DNA from: Sphingomonas bisphenolicum
Lineage (GTDB): Bacteria; Pseudomonadota; Alphaproteobacteria; Sphingomonadales; Sphingomonadaceae
Direction of reading: 5' to 3'
DNA: 64,000 nucleotides
Assembly (NCBI RefSeq): GCF_024349785.1
Contig: NZ_AP018818.1
Coordinates: 747,001-811,000, forward strand
Both the position numbers and the translations under genes were made by a program. The notes below the pieces were generated by a model. The model saw only the letters and a list, made by a program, of their open reading frames with translations, was not told where the DNA came from and did no database searches. Below, piece after piece: positions 7,119 through 16,130 of the stretch. Positions within the stretch are counted from its first letter, which is position 1. Each line of letters opens with the position of its first letter.

Positions 7119-10100
7119 TCATTCGGCCGGCTGCAAGGCAGCGTCGGCCTCTGGACGCCGGCGGCGGGCGAAACGATCGCCCAGCGCGCGGCACACGACA
7201 TAGAAGGTGGGGGTGAAGAGCAGGCCGAAGGCGGTCACACCGGCCATGCCGAAGAACACCGCCGTCCCCAGCGCCTGCCGCAGCTCGGCCCCCGCACCGG
7301 TCGCGATCACCAGCGGCACCGCGCCGAGGATGAAGGCGAAGCTGGTCATCAGGATCGGGCGCAGACGGGTCTGCGCGGCCTGAACGGCGGCCTCGATCGG
7401 CGACAGCCCCTGTTCTTCCTCCGCCTGCTTGGCGAATTCGACCACGAGGATGGCGTTCTTCGCCGCGAGGGCGATCAGCACCACCAGGCCGATCTGCGTC
7501 AGGATATTATTGTCCATGCCCCGCAGGTTGATGCCCAGCATCGCGGCGAACAGGCACATCGGCACGATCAGGATGATCGCCAGCGGCAAGGTCAGGCTTT
7601 CATATTGCGCCGCCAGCACCAGGAAGACGAAGAAGACGGCCATGCCGAAGACGATGCCGGCGGTGTTGCCCGCGCTCTTCTGCTGATAGGCGATGCCGGT
7701 CCATTCGCTGGCATAGCCTTCGGGCAGCGCCGCGCTCATCTTGTCGATGGTCGTGAGCGACTGGCCGGACGAATAGCCGGGCGCCGTGTCGCCATCGACC
7801 TCCACCGCGGGCATCAGATTGTAGCGGACGACGCGATAGGGGCCGGTCTTGTCGCGGAAGGTTGCGACGGAGCCGATCGGCACCATGCCCCCGGCATTGG
7901 ACCGGGTCTTGAGGTTGGCGATGTCCGCCACCGTGCCGCGATGTGCGGCATCGGCCTGCGCGGTAACGCGATAGGTGCGGCCCAGCAGGTTGAAGTCGTT
8001 GACGAAAGCCGACCCCAGATAGACCTGCATCGCTTCGAACACGCGCTCCGGCGGGACCCCTAGCAGGTCGGCCTTGGCGCGGTCGACATCGGCGTAGATG
8101 CGCGGGGTGCTGACGTCGAACAGCGTGTAGATCATCGACAGGCCGGGAGTCTGGTTGGCCTTGGCGATGAAGTCCTGCGCGACCTTGTTCAGTTCGGCAT
8201 AGCCATGATCCTGCCGGTCCTCCAGCATGATGCGATAGCCGCCGGCCGACCCGATGCCCTGGATGACGGGTGGCGGCACCAGCAGGATGCGCGCCTTGTC
8301 ATAGCCGGCCATCGCCTTGTTCGCCTGCTCCATGATCCCGGCATAGGTGACGCCCTCCGCCTTGCGTTCGGCAAAGCTCTTGAAGGGGAAGTAGATCGCC
8401 GCCGAATTGGGCGCCGCGGTCTGCGACGGGCCATGGAAGCCGGCGAACATCACCGCGCCGCGCAGCCCCTTGATCGGCAGGATCTTGTCCGCGACCTCGC
8501 GCGTCACCTTGTCGGTGCGTTCGAGCGACGCGCCCGAGGGCAGTTGCACCACGGCCATGAAATAGCCCTGGTCCTGCGACGGGATGAAGCCTGCGGGCGT
8601 CACCCAGAACAGGCCCGCCGTCGCCACGATCAGCCCGGCATAGGTCGCCAGCATCTTTTTGGGGCGAGCAACCAGCCAGCGGGTGAGGCGGGCATAGCCC
8701 TCGCTCATCCGGTCGAAACCAGTGTTGAAGCCATCCACCACCACGCCCAGCTTCTGCCGCCAGAGCGGGTCGTTGCTGCGGTCGCGCGGGCCATGCTTGG
8801 CATGCAGCAGCAAAGCGGCTGCGGCGGGCGACAGGGTGAGCGAGAGGATCAGCGAGATGATCGTCGCGGTCGAGATGGTGACCGCGAACTGCTGGTAGAA
8901 GGCCCCGGAAATGCCGGTGATGAAGAGCGTCGGCACGAACACGGCGCACAGCACCAGCACGATCGCCACCAGCGCCCCCGACACTTCGTCCATCGACGTG
9001 CGCGCGGCCTCCAGCGGCGTCATGCCCCGACCGATATTGCGCTCGACATTTTCGACCACGACGATCGCGTCATCGACGACGATGCCGATCGCCAGCACCA
9101 GCCCGAACAGGGACAGGTTGTTGAGAGAATAGCCCAGGCCCGCCAGGATCGTCGCCGTGCCGATCAGCGATACCGGGATGGCGATGATCGGGATGATCGC
9201 CGCGCGCCAGTTCTGGAGGAAGACGAGGATGACGAGCACCACCAGCAGCACCGCTTCCAGCAGGGTGTGATAGACCGCGTCGATCGACTGGCTGATGAAT
9301 TCGGTCGGGTTGTAGATGACGCTATATTCCAGCCCCTTGGGGAAGCGCTGGGAAAGCTGGTCCATCTCCGCCTTCACATGCTCGGCCGCGTCGAGCGCGT
9401 TGGAGCCGGGGCGCTGCATCACCGCGATAACGACGGTTGGCTTGTTCGACAGATAGGTGTTGATCGCATAATCCTGCGCGCCCAGTTCCACGCGCGCGAC
9501 GTCGCGGACACGCACCTGACGGCCATCGGCGTCGCTGCGGATCACGATATTGGAAAACTGGTCGGGCGATGTCAGGCGGCCCTGCATCTCGACGCCGAGC
9601 TGGAAGGCTTCGCCCCGGTCGTAAGGGGGCTGGCCGATCGCACCAGCCGACACCTGGACGTTCTGCGCGCGCAGGGCCGACACGATCTCGCCCGCGGTCA
9701 GGTCCATCGCGGCGGCGCGGCCGGGATCGATCCAGACGCGCATTGCATAGTCGCGCGATCCGAATAGCTGGACATCACCCACACCGTCCAGCCGGGCCAG
9801 CCGGTCGCGCACCTGCGTCAGCGCATAGTTGGACAGGTAATTGCGGTCGAACGTCCCGTCGGGCGATTGCAGGTTCACGACCATCAGGAATTCGGGCGTC
9901 GTCTTGCGCGTCACCACACCCAGCCGTTGCACCTCTTCGGGCAGGCGCGGAACGGCGACGGCGACGCGGTTCTGGACCAGCACCTGCGCGGCGTCGAGGT
10001 CGGTGCCGATCTTGAAGGTGACGGTGATCGTCACCTTGCCATCGCCGGTCGACTGGCTGCTTTGATAAAGCATATCGTCGACACCGTTGATTTCCTGCTC

Positions 10101-10301
10101 GATCGGCGCGGCCACGGTCGACGCGACCGTTTCGGCGGACGCGCCGGGATATTGGGCGGCCACCGTGACCGTGGGGGGCACGATGTCGGGATATTGGCTG
10201 ACCGGCAGGCCGATAAAGGCCAGCGCGCCGATGACGGTGATGACCACCGCGATGACCGCCGCGAAGATCGGCCGGTCGATGAAAAAGCGCGAGAAACGCA
10301 T
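7119..10301 (-). CDS. RND multidrug efflux permease, HAE1 family (1060 aa)
   Basis: Full-length AcrB/MexB-type proton-driven pump: FFIDRPIFAAVIAVVI at the N-terminus, GIVVDDAIVVVENVER in TM4 carrying the paired aspartates of the proton relay, and ALAAKNAILVVEFA in TM10 carrying the relay lysine. Twelve membrane segments and two large periplasmic loops are evident from hydrophobicity. It works with the adaptor upstream and the outer-membrane factor downstream. In an aromatic-catabolism island it probably exports toxic phenolics or aldehydes, but the substrate range cannot be read from the sequence. Confidence 0.95.
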   Translation of the reverse strand: MRFSRFFIDRPIFAAVIAVVITVIGALAFIGLPVSQYPDIVPPTVTVAAQYPGASAETVASTVAAPIEQEINGVDDMLYQSSQSTGDGKVTITVTFKIGTDLDAAQVLVQNRVAVAVPRLPEEVQRLGVVTRKTTPEFLMVVNLQSPDGTFDRNYLSNYALTQVRDRLARLDGVGDVQLFGSRDYAMRVWIDPGRAAAMDLTAGEIVSALRAQNVQVSAGAIGQPPYDRGEAFQLGVEMQGRLTSPDQFSNIVIRSDADGRQVRVRDVARVELGAQDYAINTYLSNKPTVVIAVMQRPGSNALDAAEHVKAEMDQLSQRFPKGLEYSVIYNPTEFISQSIDAVYHTLLEAVLLVVLVILVFLQNWRAAIIPIIAIPVSLIGTATILAGLGYSLNNLSLFGLVLAIGIVVDDAIVVVENVERNIGRGMTPLEAARTSMDEVSGALVAIVLVLCAVFVPTLFITGISGAFYQQFAVTISTATIISLILSLTLSPAAAALLLHAKHGPRDRSNDPLWRQKLGVVVDGFNTGFDRMSEGYARLTRWLVARPKKMLATYAGLIVATAGLFWVTPAGFIPSQDQGYFMAVVQLPSGASLERTDKVTREVADKILPIKGLRGAVMFAGFHGPSQTAAPNSAAIYFPFKSFAERKAEGVTYAGIMEQANKAMAGYDKARILLVPPPVIQGIGSAGGYRIMLEDRQDHGYAELNKVAQDFIAKANQTPGLSMIYTLFDVSTPRIYADVDRAKADLLGVPPERVFEAMQVYLGSAFVNDFNLLGRTYRVTAQADAAHRGTVADIANLKTRSNAGGMVPIGSVATFRDKTGPYRVVRYNLMPAVEVDGDTAPGYSSGQSLTTIDKMSAALPEGYASEWTGIAYQQKSAGNTAGIVFGMAVFFVFLVLAAQYESLTLPLAIILIVPMCLFAAMLGINLRGMDNNILTQIGLVVLIALAAKNAILVVEFAKQAEEEQGLSPIEAAVQAAQTRLRPILMTSFAFILGAVPLVIATGAGAELRQALGTAVFFGMAGVTAFGLLFTPTFYVVCRALGDRFARRRRPEADAALQPAE

Positions 10302-10391
10302 CGGGCAAGTCCTTTGCGAAAAGCAAAAGGGAGGCCGCGCGATCCGACGGGTCGGATCGCGGGCGGGGAAATCAACCGGAACGGGGTTGTG

Positions 10392-11663
10392 TTACCGCTC
10401 GAAAGTCGCCTGAGACGCGACCGGCGCGGCCCTGTCGGTCGGCGTGATCGGTGCCGGGGTCGCCTTGATCGGGGCGCTGCGGGTCGCAACCTTCGTGCCG
10501 GGCATGGCAGCCTGGGCATTGGTCACGACGACCTTGTCCTGTGGCGACAGTCCCGAACGGATGATCCGCAGCCCATCGACCAGCGGCCCCAGTTGCACCG
10601 GCTTGGCGGCGACCACATCGTCGCGGCCGACCACCAGCACCGTCTTGAGCGCCTGGTCGGACTGGATCGCATCGTCCGGGACCAGCAGGGCATTGACCTT
10701 GCCGCCACTGGACAGGCGCATATTGCCGAACAGGCCCGGGGTCAGGAACAGGTCGGGATTGCTGAGTATGGCGCGGCCGCGGATGGTGCCTGACCGGGGA
10801 TCAAGGCCATTGTCGGTGAAATCGAGGCGGCCCTTCCAGCGATAATCGGCTTCATCCTGCAGGCGCACTTCCACTTCGGCGCTCCCGCCATCCGCATGGT
10901 CGCGCTGCGATTTCAGGAACAGGGCTTCGGATGCGTCGAAACTGAAATAAATGGGGTCGAGTGCGTTGATCGTGGTGAGCAGGCTGGCGCCAGCGCCCTC
11001 CGCTCCCGACACCAGATTGCCGATATCGACCTTGCGATCGGAAACGCGACCGGCAATCGGCGCGCGGATCAGGGTGAACTCCACATCCAGAGCGCGCGTG
11101 CGGGCGCGGGCATCGGCGGCCGCCAGGGCCGCTTGAGCCGCTTGCAGGCGGGCGCGTAGCGTATCGATCTCGCTCGCCGACACAGCTTCGTCACCGGTCA
11201 GGCGCTGGACGCGGGCATAGTCCGCCTGTGCCAGTCGCAGGCCGCTGCGTGCGCTGGCGACATTGGCGCGGGCTTCGGCCAGCGCGGCGAGAAAGGGCCG
11301 CTGGTCGAGCGTGAAGAGCAACTGCCCCTTGCGTACGATGTCGCCGTCGCGGAAGTGGATCGCCGTCACCGGCCCTGACACGCGCGGCCGGACATCGACC
11401 GTCTGGCTGGGGGCGAAGCGGCCGACATAATCATCCCATTGCACCACCTGCCGCATCAGCGGTGCGGCGACGCCCACCGTCACCACCGGCGCGGCGGACG
11501 CCTGCGCCTGCGGCTGGCCCGCATATTTCCAGCCGACGCCACCGACGATCGCCAGCGCCAGCGCGGCCCAGGCGACATGCCGGCCGCTCCAGCGCTTGCG
11601 CACCGCTTCAGACCGGATTTCCGCGGCCGGTGCGTCCGCGTCGATCTTCGTGATCATGTTCAT
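10392..11663 (-). CDS. RND efflux periplasmic adaptor subunit (HlyD/AcrA family, 423 aa)
   Basis: Membrane-fusion protein: a transmembrane anchor near residues 29-47 (HVAWAALALAIVGGVGW), a lipoyl half-motif VRPRVSGPVTAIHFRDGDIVRKGQLLF, a helical hairpin rich in Ala/Arg/Leu, the second lipoyl half RAPIAGRVSDRKVDIGNLV, and beta-barrel/membrane-proximal domains. It bridges the pump and the outer-membrane factor. Unlike AcrA it seems anchored by an uncleaved N-terminal helix rather than a lipid. The start overlaps the stop of the preceding small gene (ATGA). Confidence 0.94.
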   Translation of the reverse strand: MNMITKIDADAPAAEIRSEAVRKRWSGRHVAWAALALAIVGGVGWKYAGQPQAQASAAPVVTVGVAAPLMRQVVQWDDYVGRFAPSQTVDVRPRVSGPVTAIHFRDGDIVRKGQLLFTLDQRPFLAALAEARANVASARSGLRLAQADYARVQRLTGDEAVSASEIDTLRARLQAAQAALAAADARARTRALDVEFTLIRAPIAGRVSDRKVDIGNLVSGAEGAGASLLTTINALDPIYFSFDASEALFLKSQRDHADGGSAEVEVRLQDEADYRWKGRLDFTDNGLDPRSGTIRGRAILSNPDLFLTPGLFGNMRLSSGGKVNALLVPDDAIQSDQALKTVLVVGRDDVVAAKPVQLGPLVDGLRIIRSGLSPQDKVVVTNAQAAMPGTKVATRSAPIKATPAPITPTDRAAPVASQATFER

Positions 11664-12061
11664 GCGACAGTCCCCTTGATGCTGTGGCGCGCGGCGGTGA
11701 TCGCGGAAAGGAGCAACTCAAGCTGCCCCTCGCTGAAACCCGCTGTGCGGAAATCGGTGATGGCGGAAGGGCGGACAGCGAAACCATTGTGCCACCCCTC
11801 CACGGCGAGCCGGCGCAGCGCTTCCAGACGCGCGCTGGCGAGCCGGAAATGCGGTTGCGGACCGAAGATCATGGTCTTGATCCGCGTCCAGAGGCCCGGT
11901 TCGCGCAAAGATGCCAGACCATCGCCGCGGGCCAGTTGCACCACCTGCCATTCGGTCGGCGAAAAGCCGGTGGCGGCGGCTTTGATACGGTCGCGCACGA
12001 CAGACAAGGCGATGCCGTCGCCAACCGCGAGCAGCGGCTGGGCAAAATCGATATAGGCCAT
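11660..12061 (-). CDS. Small conserved protein heading the RND pump operon (133 aa)
   Basis: Soluble protein with no signal peptide or membrane segment, containing FSPTEWQVVQLARGDGLASL, RASARLEALRRLAVEGWHNG-like helices and a C-terminal helical tail. I cannot assign a family. It is translationally coupled to the adaptor (ATGA overlap at 11660-11663), so it belongs to the pump operon and could modulate the pump or sense its load. The AGGGGA ribosome site fits the ATG at 12061 (MAYIDFAQ); the longer ATG at 12118 has no such site. Confidence 0.72.
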   Translation of the reverse strand: MAYIDFAQPLLAVGDGIALSVVRDRIKAAATGFSPTEWQVVQLARGDGLASLREPGLWTRIKTMIFGPQPHFRLASARLEALRRLAVEGWHNGFAVRPSAITDFRTAGFSEGQLELLLSAITAARHSIKGTVA

Positions 12062-12409
12062 TTGATCGGTCCCCTGATGATGCGCAAACCTGGCCGCGCC
12101 GCCCGATGGGGCATGCACGATCCTCTCCCGAACCGCGGCGGCGTCAGGATGCGCAGGTCATGGTCGGCAGGACGCAGGCCCCACTCGGCATGACCAGATG
12201 TTGATGCAGATGCGGCGCGCCGGAACGGCCGTTAAGTCGATGTCACTCGCTTATGGATAAACAGGCTTTTGCCATTGAGCCTCCTTCGAGGCTGAGCCTC
12301 AACCGGATTTCATACTTATCGGTATATAATGCGATGCGGCATGTCGTCAACCGCTTTCTGTACCGCTTGGTAAAAATTTATGAAGCGATGCTGAACGAGG
12401 CGGAAATGC
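12062..12409. promoter_or_regulatory. Control region of the RND operon with two TetR-like half-palindromic sites
   Basis: This 348-bp gap between the tetR gene and the pump operon has no convincing ORF. It holds ATACTTATCGGTAT (12312-12325, two mismatches to the perfect palindrome at 13020) and TACCGCTTGGTA (12361-12372, same half-sites TACCG/GGTA), 49 bp apart. They are probable binding sites of the TetR encoded just upstream, so the pump promoter is most likely near here, leaving a leader of up to about 250 bases. Confidence 0.6.
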
Positions 12410-13021
12410 TCAGGCGCTGGGCCACATGGCGAGCGTCGTTTCAACCAGCTGTTCGAGCTGCGCGGGAGTCGCCCCACCGCTGGCCTGGACGCCCATGCCC
12501 TGGATGACGGCGGTCAGATAGGTGGCGATCGCGGCCGGTTCGATCGCGGCGGGCAGATCGCCTTCCGCCCTGGCGCGCTCCAGCCGTTCGACCAGCGCCT
12601 TGTCCGACGAGGCGCGGCGCGCGATCACATCGGTCTTGATCGATTCGGCCTGAGTGGTGCAGGCGACCATGCTGATGACGCCGAGGCAGGCGCGCGGATC
12701 ATTGCCGCCGGTCTGGATTTGCAGGGTGCCGCGCAGCAGACGTTCGGCGACACCGCGCGCGGTGGGGGCATCGAGAGCGGAGCGCATATAGCAGAGCTTG
12801 TCGCGCTCATAGAGGTCGAGCGCCTTGTGAAACAGCGCTTCCTTGTTGCCGAAACAGGCGTATAGGCTGGGCTTGGTGATGCCCATCGCCTCGGTCAGTT
12901 CGGCCAGCGACGCGCCTTCATAGCCGCGGGTCCAGAAGACCTGGAGTGCAGCCGACAGGGCTTCCTCGGGATCGAATTCCCTGGGGCGTCCTCTCGTTAC
13001 GGGTTCGGCTGCCATTTTCAT
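12410..13021 (-). CDS. TetR/AcrR-family repressor, probable regulator of the RND pump (203 aa)
   Basis: The N-terminal HTH runs GRPREFDPEEALSAALQVFW, then GYEGASLAELTEAMGITKPSLYACFGNKEALF, the standard TetR DNA-binding domain; the C-terminal half is the variable ligand-binding domain. A perfect 14-bp palindrome overlaps its own start codon (13020-13033), which implies autorepression, and two degenerate copies lie between this gene and the pump operon on the same strand. Start 13021 (MKMAAEP) or 13015 (MAAEP) are both possible. A TetR family member next to an AcrAB-type pump is the usual arrangement. Confidence 0.9.
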   Translation of the reverse strand: MKMAAEPVTRGRPREFDPEEALSAALQVFWTRGYEGASLAELTEAMGITKPSLYACFGNKEALFHKALDLYERDKLCYMRSALDAPTARGVAERLLRGTLQIQTGGNDPRACLGVISMVACTTQAESIKTDVIARRASSDKALVERLERARAEGDLPAAIEPAAIATYLTAVIQGMGVQASGGATPAQLEQLVETTLAMWPSA

Positions 13022-13033
13022 ACCGATCGGTAT
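13020..13033. promoter_or_regulatory. Operator C1, perfect 14-bp palindrome at tetR start
   Basis: ATACCGATCGGTAT is a perfect palindrome overlapping the start of the tetR gene. It differs from the A-family operators (ATAACGATCGTTAT) only by a symmetric A-to-C change in each half, so the two operators may be read by related regulators. Confidence 0.75.
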
Positions 13034-13156
13034 ATAGGCATGTCGGCGCGATTGTCCAGATGCCGCACCCTCCCTTTCGCGGGCCACTTCACATTTATGA
13101 TATATCCATATTCGTGAATTTATGGCACCTGTCTGCCATTCGAGGGAGAGAGATGC

Positions 13157-14281
13157 ATGTCCATAGCCACCACCCATGTCGGCAGCCTGCCGCGCGGCGA
13201 CGCGCTGACCCCGCTGCTGCTGGCCCGCGACAAGGGCGAGCCTTATGACGCCGCTTCGTTCGACACGACGGTCCAGCAGGCGGTGACGGACGCGGTCGCG
13301 GCGCAGGTCGGCGCGGGCGTGTCCATCGTCAGCGACGGCGAACTGGGCAAGGTCGGCTATTCCACCTATATGATCGAGCGATTGTCGGGCTTTGGCGGGC
13401 ATATCGATCGCAAGGTCGCGGCCGACCTCGCCCCGCTGCCGGAACTGCGGCAGAAGCTGGCGGCGATCATGGGGAGCCAGGAATTTACCCGCGCCTCCTG
13501 CATCGGGCCGGTCCGGCTGGTGACGCTGGCGCCGCTGCACGACGACATCCGCCGGTTCAAGACGGCGCTGGCCGGTCATGCCGGCACCCGCGCCTTCATG
13601 AACGCCGCGTCCCCCGGCCTCATCACCGCTTTCCAGGTCAACCGCCATTATCCCAGCCACGAAGCCTATCTGGCCGATCTGGTCGATGCGATGCGCGAGG
13701 AATATGAGACGATCGTCGCGGCGGGATTCGACCTGCAGCTCGATTGCCCCGACCTCGCCATGTCGCGCCACACCGGCTATCAGGATGCGAGCGACGAGGA
13801 GTTCATCAGGATCGCCGCCGCCAATGTCGAAGCACTGAATGCCGCGACCGCCAATATCCCCGCGGACCGGATGCGGATGCATATCTGCTGGGGCAATTAT
13901 GAAGGGCCGCACGATCACGACATTCCGCTGGAGAAGGTGATCGACATCATATTGGCCGCCCGTCCCGCGACCGTGCTGTTCGAGGGCGCCAATCCATGCC
14001 ACGAGCATGAATGGACGGTGTGGCGGGACGCCAAAGTGCCGGGCGACAAGATCCTTGCCCCCGGCCTGATCGATACCTGCTCCAACTATGTCGAACATCC
14101 CGAACTGATCGCCCAGCGGATCGCGCGTTTCGCCGGGATTGTCGGCAAGGACCGGGTGATCGCCAGCACCGATTGCGGCTTCGGCACCTTCGCCGGATAT
14201 GGCAAGATCGATCCGGCGGTGACCTGGAAGAAGCTGCGGTCGCTACGCGCCGGCGCGGACCTGGCGGACGCGCGCCTGTGA
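13157..14281 (+). CDS. MetE-like (cobalamin-independent methionine synthase C-domain) methyltransferase (374 aa)
   Basis: A stand-alone barrel of the MetE C-terminal/epoxyalkane:CoM transferase family. The zinc ligands appear complete: H242 and C244 (MHICWGN), E276 (VLFEGANP) and C340 (STDCGFGTF). MetE proper is about twice as long with a second folate-binding barrel, which is missing. Enzymes of this shape move methyl or alkyl groups between a small thiol and a donor. With the tetrahydrofolate-dependent O-demethylase 2 kb away, a role in disposing of methyl groups from methoxyaromatics is possible, but so is an unrelated thiol lyase. The ribosome site GAGGGAGAG precedes 13157. The downstream NTF2-like gene is tightly linked. 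Confidence 0.8.
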   Translation: MSIATTHVGSLPRGDALTPLLLARDKGEPYDAASFDTTVQQAVTDAVAAQVGAGVSIVSDGELGKVGYSTYMIERLSGFGGHIDRKVAADLAPLPELRQKLAAIMGSQEFTRASCIGPVRLVTLAPLHDDIRRFKTALAGHAGTRAFMNAASPGLITAFQVNRHYPSHEAYLADLVDAMREEYETIVAAGFDLQLDCPDLAMSRHTGYQDASDEEFIRIAAANVEALNAATANIPADRMRMHICWGNYEGPHDHDIPLEKVIDIILAARPATVLFEGANPCHEHEWTVWRDAKVPGDKILAPGLIDTCSNYVEHPELIAQRIARFAGIVGKDRVIASTDCGFGTFAGYGKIDPAVTWKKLRSLRAGADLADARL

Positions 14282-14289
14282 GGTCGGCT

Positions 14290-14679
14290 GTGACAGAAGA
14301 GCAGCGCCGCGGAATCGAACAGGATTGCGCCCGTCTGGTTGCGCTCTACGCCAATCTGAATGACGCGGGGCGCTGGGCGGATGTCGCGGCGCTCTATGCG
14401 CCCGATGGCCGCATGGCGCGCCCGACTGCGCCGGACGAGTGGACGGAGGGGCGCGACGCGATCCTCGCCGCTTTCCTCGCCCGGCCGGCGCGGACGACGC
14501 AGCATGTCTGCTCCAATGTCGTCATCGACGTCCTGAGCGACAGCGAAGCGACGGGGGAAAGCGCAATGCTGTTGTTCACAGGCGAGGGCGCGCCGAAAGT
14601 CGGTTCCTTTCACGACCGTTTCGTGCGCATAGAGGCGGGCTGGCGCTTTGCCGAAAGGCGGGGCAGTCTTACGTTTTAA
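14290..14679 (+). CDS. NTF2/SnoaL-like protein (129 aa)
   Basis: A second small cone-fold protein: EQDCARLVALYANLNDAGRW, ALYAPDGRMARP and a C-terminal SFHDRFVRIEAGWRFAERR. It starts with GTG at 14290 behind a TGAGG ribosome site; an alternative GTG at 14278 overlaps the MetE-like stop. Close spacing to that gene implies one transcript. By family it is a cofactor-free hydratase, isomerase or lyase, or a binding protein; nothing in the sequence fixes the substrate. Confidence 0.8.
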   Translation: MTEEQRRGIEQDCARLVALYANLNDAGRWADVAALYAPDGRMARPTAPDEWTEGRDAILAAFLARPARTTQHVCSNVVIDVLSDSEATGESAMLLFTGEGAPKVGSFHDRFVRIEAGWRFAERRGSLTF

Positions 14680-14697
14680 ACAGGGGTTCGCTGGCTC

Positions 14698-15459
14698 ATG
14701 AATGGCACCACGCCGTCCACCGTCAAATCGGCGATGCGCACCATCGACATCATCGAATATGTCGTGGCGCGCCCGGCAGGCGTGGTGGCGCAGGAGATCG
14801 CCGCTGGCCTGGCGATCCCGGTCAGCAGCCTGTCCTACCTGCTCGCGACGCTGGCGGAACGCCATTATCTTACGCGCGAAGGGCGGCGCTATCTGCCTGG
14901 GCCAGCGCTCGACCGACTGGCCGCGCCCCGGATCGCCATGTCGCTGGCCGACAAGGTCCGGCCGCTGGTCAAGTCGCTGCGGTTGCAGATGAACGAGACG
15001 GCGTCCTTCTTCATCCGCGACGGGTGGCATCTGGAGGCGATCGTCACCGAGACGGCGGAACAGTCGCTGCGCTATTCGATCAGCGTCGGCACGCGCAGCC
15101 CGCTCCATTGCCTGGCGGCGGGCAAGGCGCTGCTCGCCACCATGGCCGATGCCGAGCTGGACGGTTATTTCGCGCAGGCACGGCTGGAGAGCTTCACCCC
15201 CAGCAGCATTACCGATGAAGCGCAGTTGCGCGCCGAACTGGCGGAGATCCGCGCCACCGGCATCGGCCGCACTCGCGAGGAATATACGCCGGGCATCTGT
15301 GGCCTTGGCATGGCGGTGATGGTGGACGATGTGGCGGTCGGCGCCTTTGCCCTGGCGATCCCCGTGCCGCGTTTCACCGCCGAGGTGGAGGGACGGACCA
15401 TCGCCAAGCTGGAGCAGGCCGTGAGCCTGTTCACCGCCGCCGAGATGCCGGCGGTGTGA
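14698..15459 (+). CDS. IclR-family transcriptional regulator (253 aa)
   Basis: N-terminal winged HTH (AMRTIDIIEYVVARPAGVVAQEIA, SSLSYLLATLAERHYL) followed by the IclR effector domain with TRSPLHCLAAGKALLA and the GICGLGMAV pocket segment. IclR proteins commonly control aromatic catabolism (PcaR, PobR-type, VanR-like). It lies 18 bp after the NTF2-like gene and probably shares its transcript. Candidate targets are the MetE-like operon and the O-demethylase operon; both have an ATATTCGTG element upstream (13108-13116 on plus, 18434-18442 on minus). Confidence 0.92.
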   Translation: MNGTTPSTVKSAMRTIDIIEYVVARPAGVVAQEIAAGLAIPVSSLSYLLATLAERHYLTREGRRYLPGPALDRLAAPRIAMSLADKVRPLVKSLRLQMNETASFFIRDGWHLEAIVTETAEQSLRYSISVGTRSPLHCLAAGKALLATMADAELDGYFAQARLESFTPSSITDEAQLRAELAEIRATGIGRTREEYTPGICGLGMAVMVDDVAVGAFALAIPVPRFTAEVEGRTIAKLEQAVSLFTAAEMPAV

Positions 15460-15860
15460 CGCGTGGCGCGTCATGGACGCGGCGAGGCAAAGTATACAGT
15501 GTCGTCGGGTGAAAGAGGCCGGACGCGTTCGCGAAGCGCTTCCGACGCCCCTGCGAAGCGTCTGTGACGCGCCGCATGGGCGACAGCGGCGCGACAGGCG
15601 CACGACGGTTATGCGCCGCCGACACGACAGGGACGCATCAACGGTCCGGGCGGGTCTGAATGAGGCGAAACGCTGCTTCATCCATCAGGATAGATCAGAC
15701 ATTATCCTACATTGGAAGGGGTTGGGTGGTTGGAAGAAATGCCGAAAGCCTATCTGTCTTTGAATGGCGACAATGGGTGGTGAGGGGACGGTCGGGCTTC
15801 GAGAAAACATCCGGGATAGCGGACATTGACGCCAATCAGATTGGCCCTGATGATAGCGGT
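15460..15860. other. 401-bp gap with no convincing gene
   Basis: The first 180 bp are GC-rich and hold short inverted segments (GACGCG/CGCGTC, GCGTTCGCGAAGCGC). From about 15640 the base composition drops clearly below the surroundings, and reading frames here look random. A weak open frame runs from 15660 into the small membrane protein gene at 15861, but its first 67 residues have no recognisable features. The AT-richer patch may be acquired DNA. Confidence 0.5.
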
Positions 15861-16130
15861 ATGCAGACGGTATTCCGCTATTGCCTCTATTTGGCTTTTG
15901 CCGGGATGGCACTGGTCTTCTGGATGCTCTATTTTTTGCTCGTTCTCGGCATTTTTCCGGCACCGGTCGAGCCAGCATGTTCTTTGGAACCAGCGGGGTG
16001 CCCGCCTCCCGGCATTTTTATGCAAATTCTCGCGCCGCTATCCATCTTCGGGGCGATTCCGTTAACTACCCTCGTTTTCGTGTTTTACAGGCAATGGGTT
16101 CGGCGGCTTTGCGGCAACAAGGCTGATTAA
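15861..16130 (+). CDS. Small two-helix membrane protein, unknown (89 aa)
   Basis: The frame from the ATG at 15861 encodes two hydrophobic helices (FRYCLYLAFAGMALVFWMLY and about ILAPLSIFGAIPLTTLVFVF) around a Pro/Cys-rich loop (PACSLEPAGCPPPG), ending with a basic tail YRQWVRRLCGNKAD. This amphipathic order is what a real inner-membrane protein looks like, but no ribosome site is obvious and base use is more AT-rich than in neighbours. It is not clearly part of an operon. Possibly an acquired orphan. Confidence 0.45.
   Translation: MQTVFRYCLYLAFAGMALVFWMLYFLLVLGIFPAPVEPACSLEPAGCPPPGIFMQILAPLSIFGAIPLTTLVFVFYRQWVRRLCGNKAD

Noticed and set aside
8205..9767. Plus-strand open frame of 520 codons opposite the RND permease
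   Set aside because: Antisense shadow of a well-defined RND gene; no ribosome site or recognisable domain.
13022..13156. SAM-type riboswitch before the MetE-like gene
   Set aside because: The 135-bp gap has a CCATA...TATGG inverted repeat and the ATATTCGTG element but no SAM riboswitch features.
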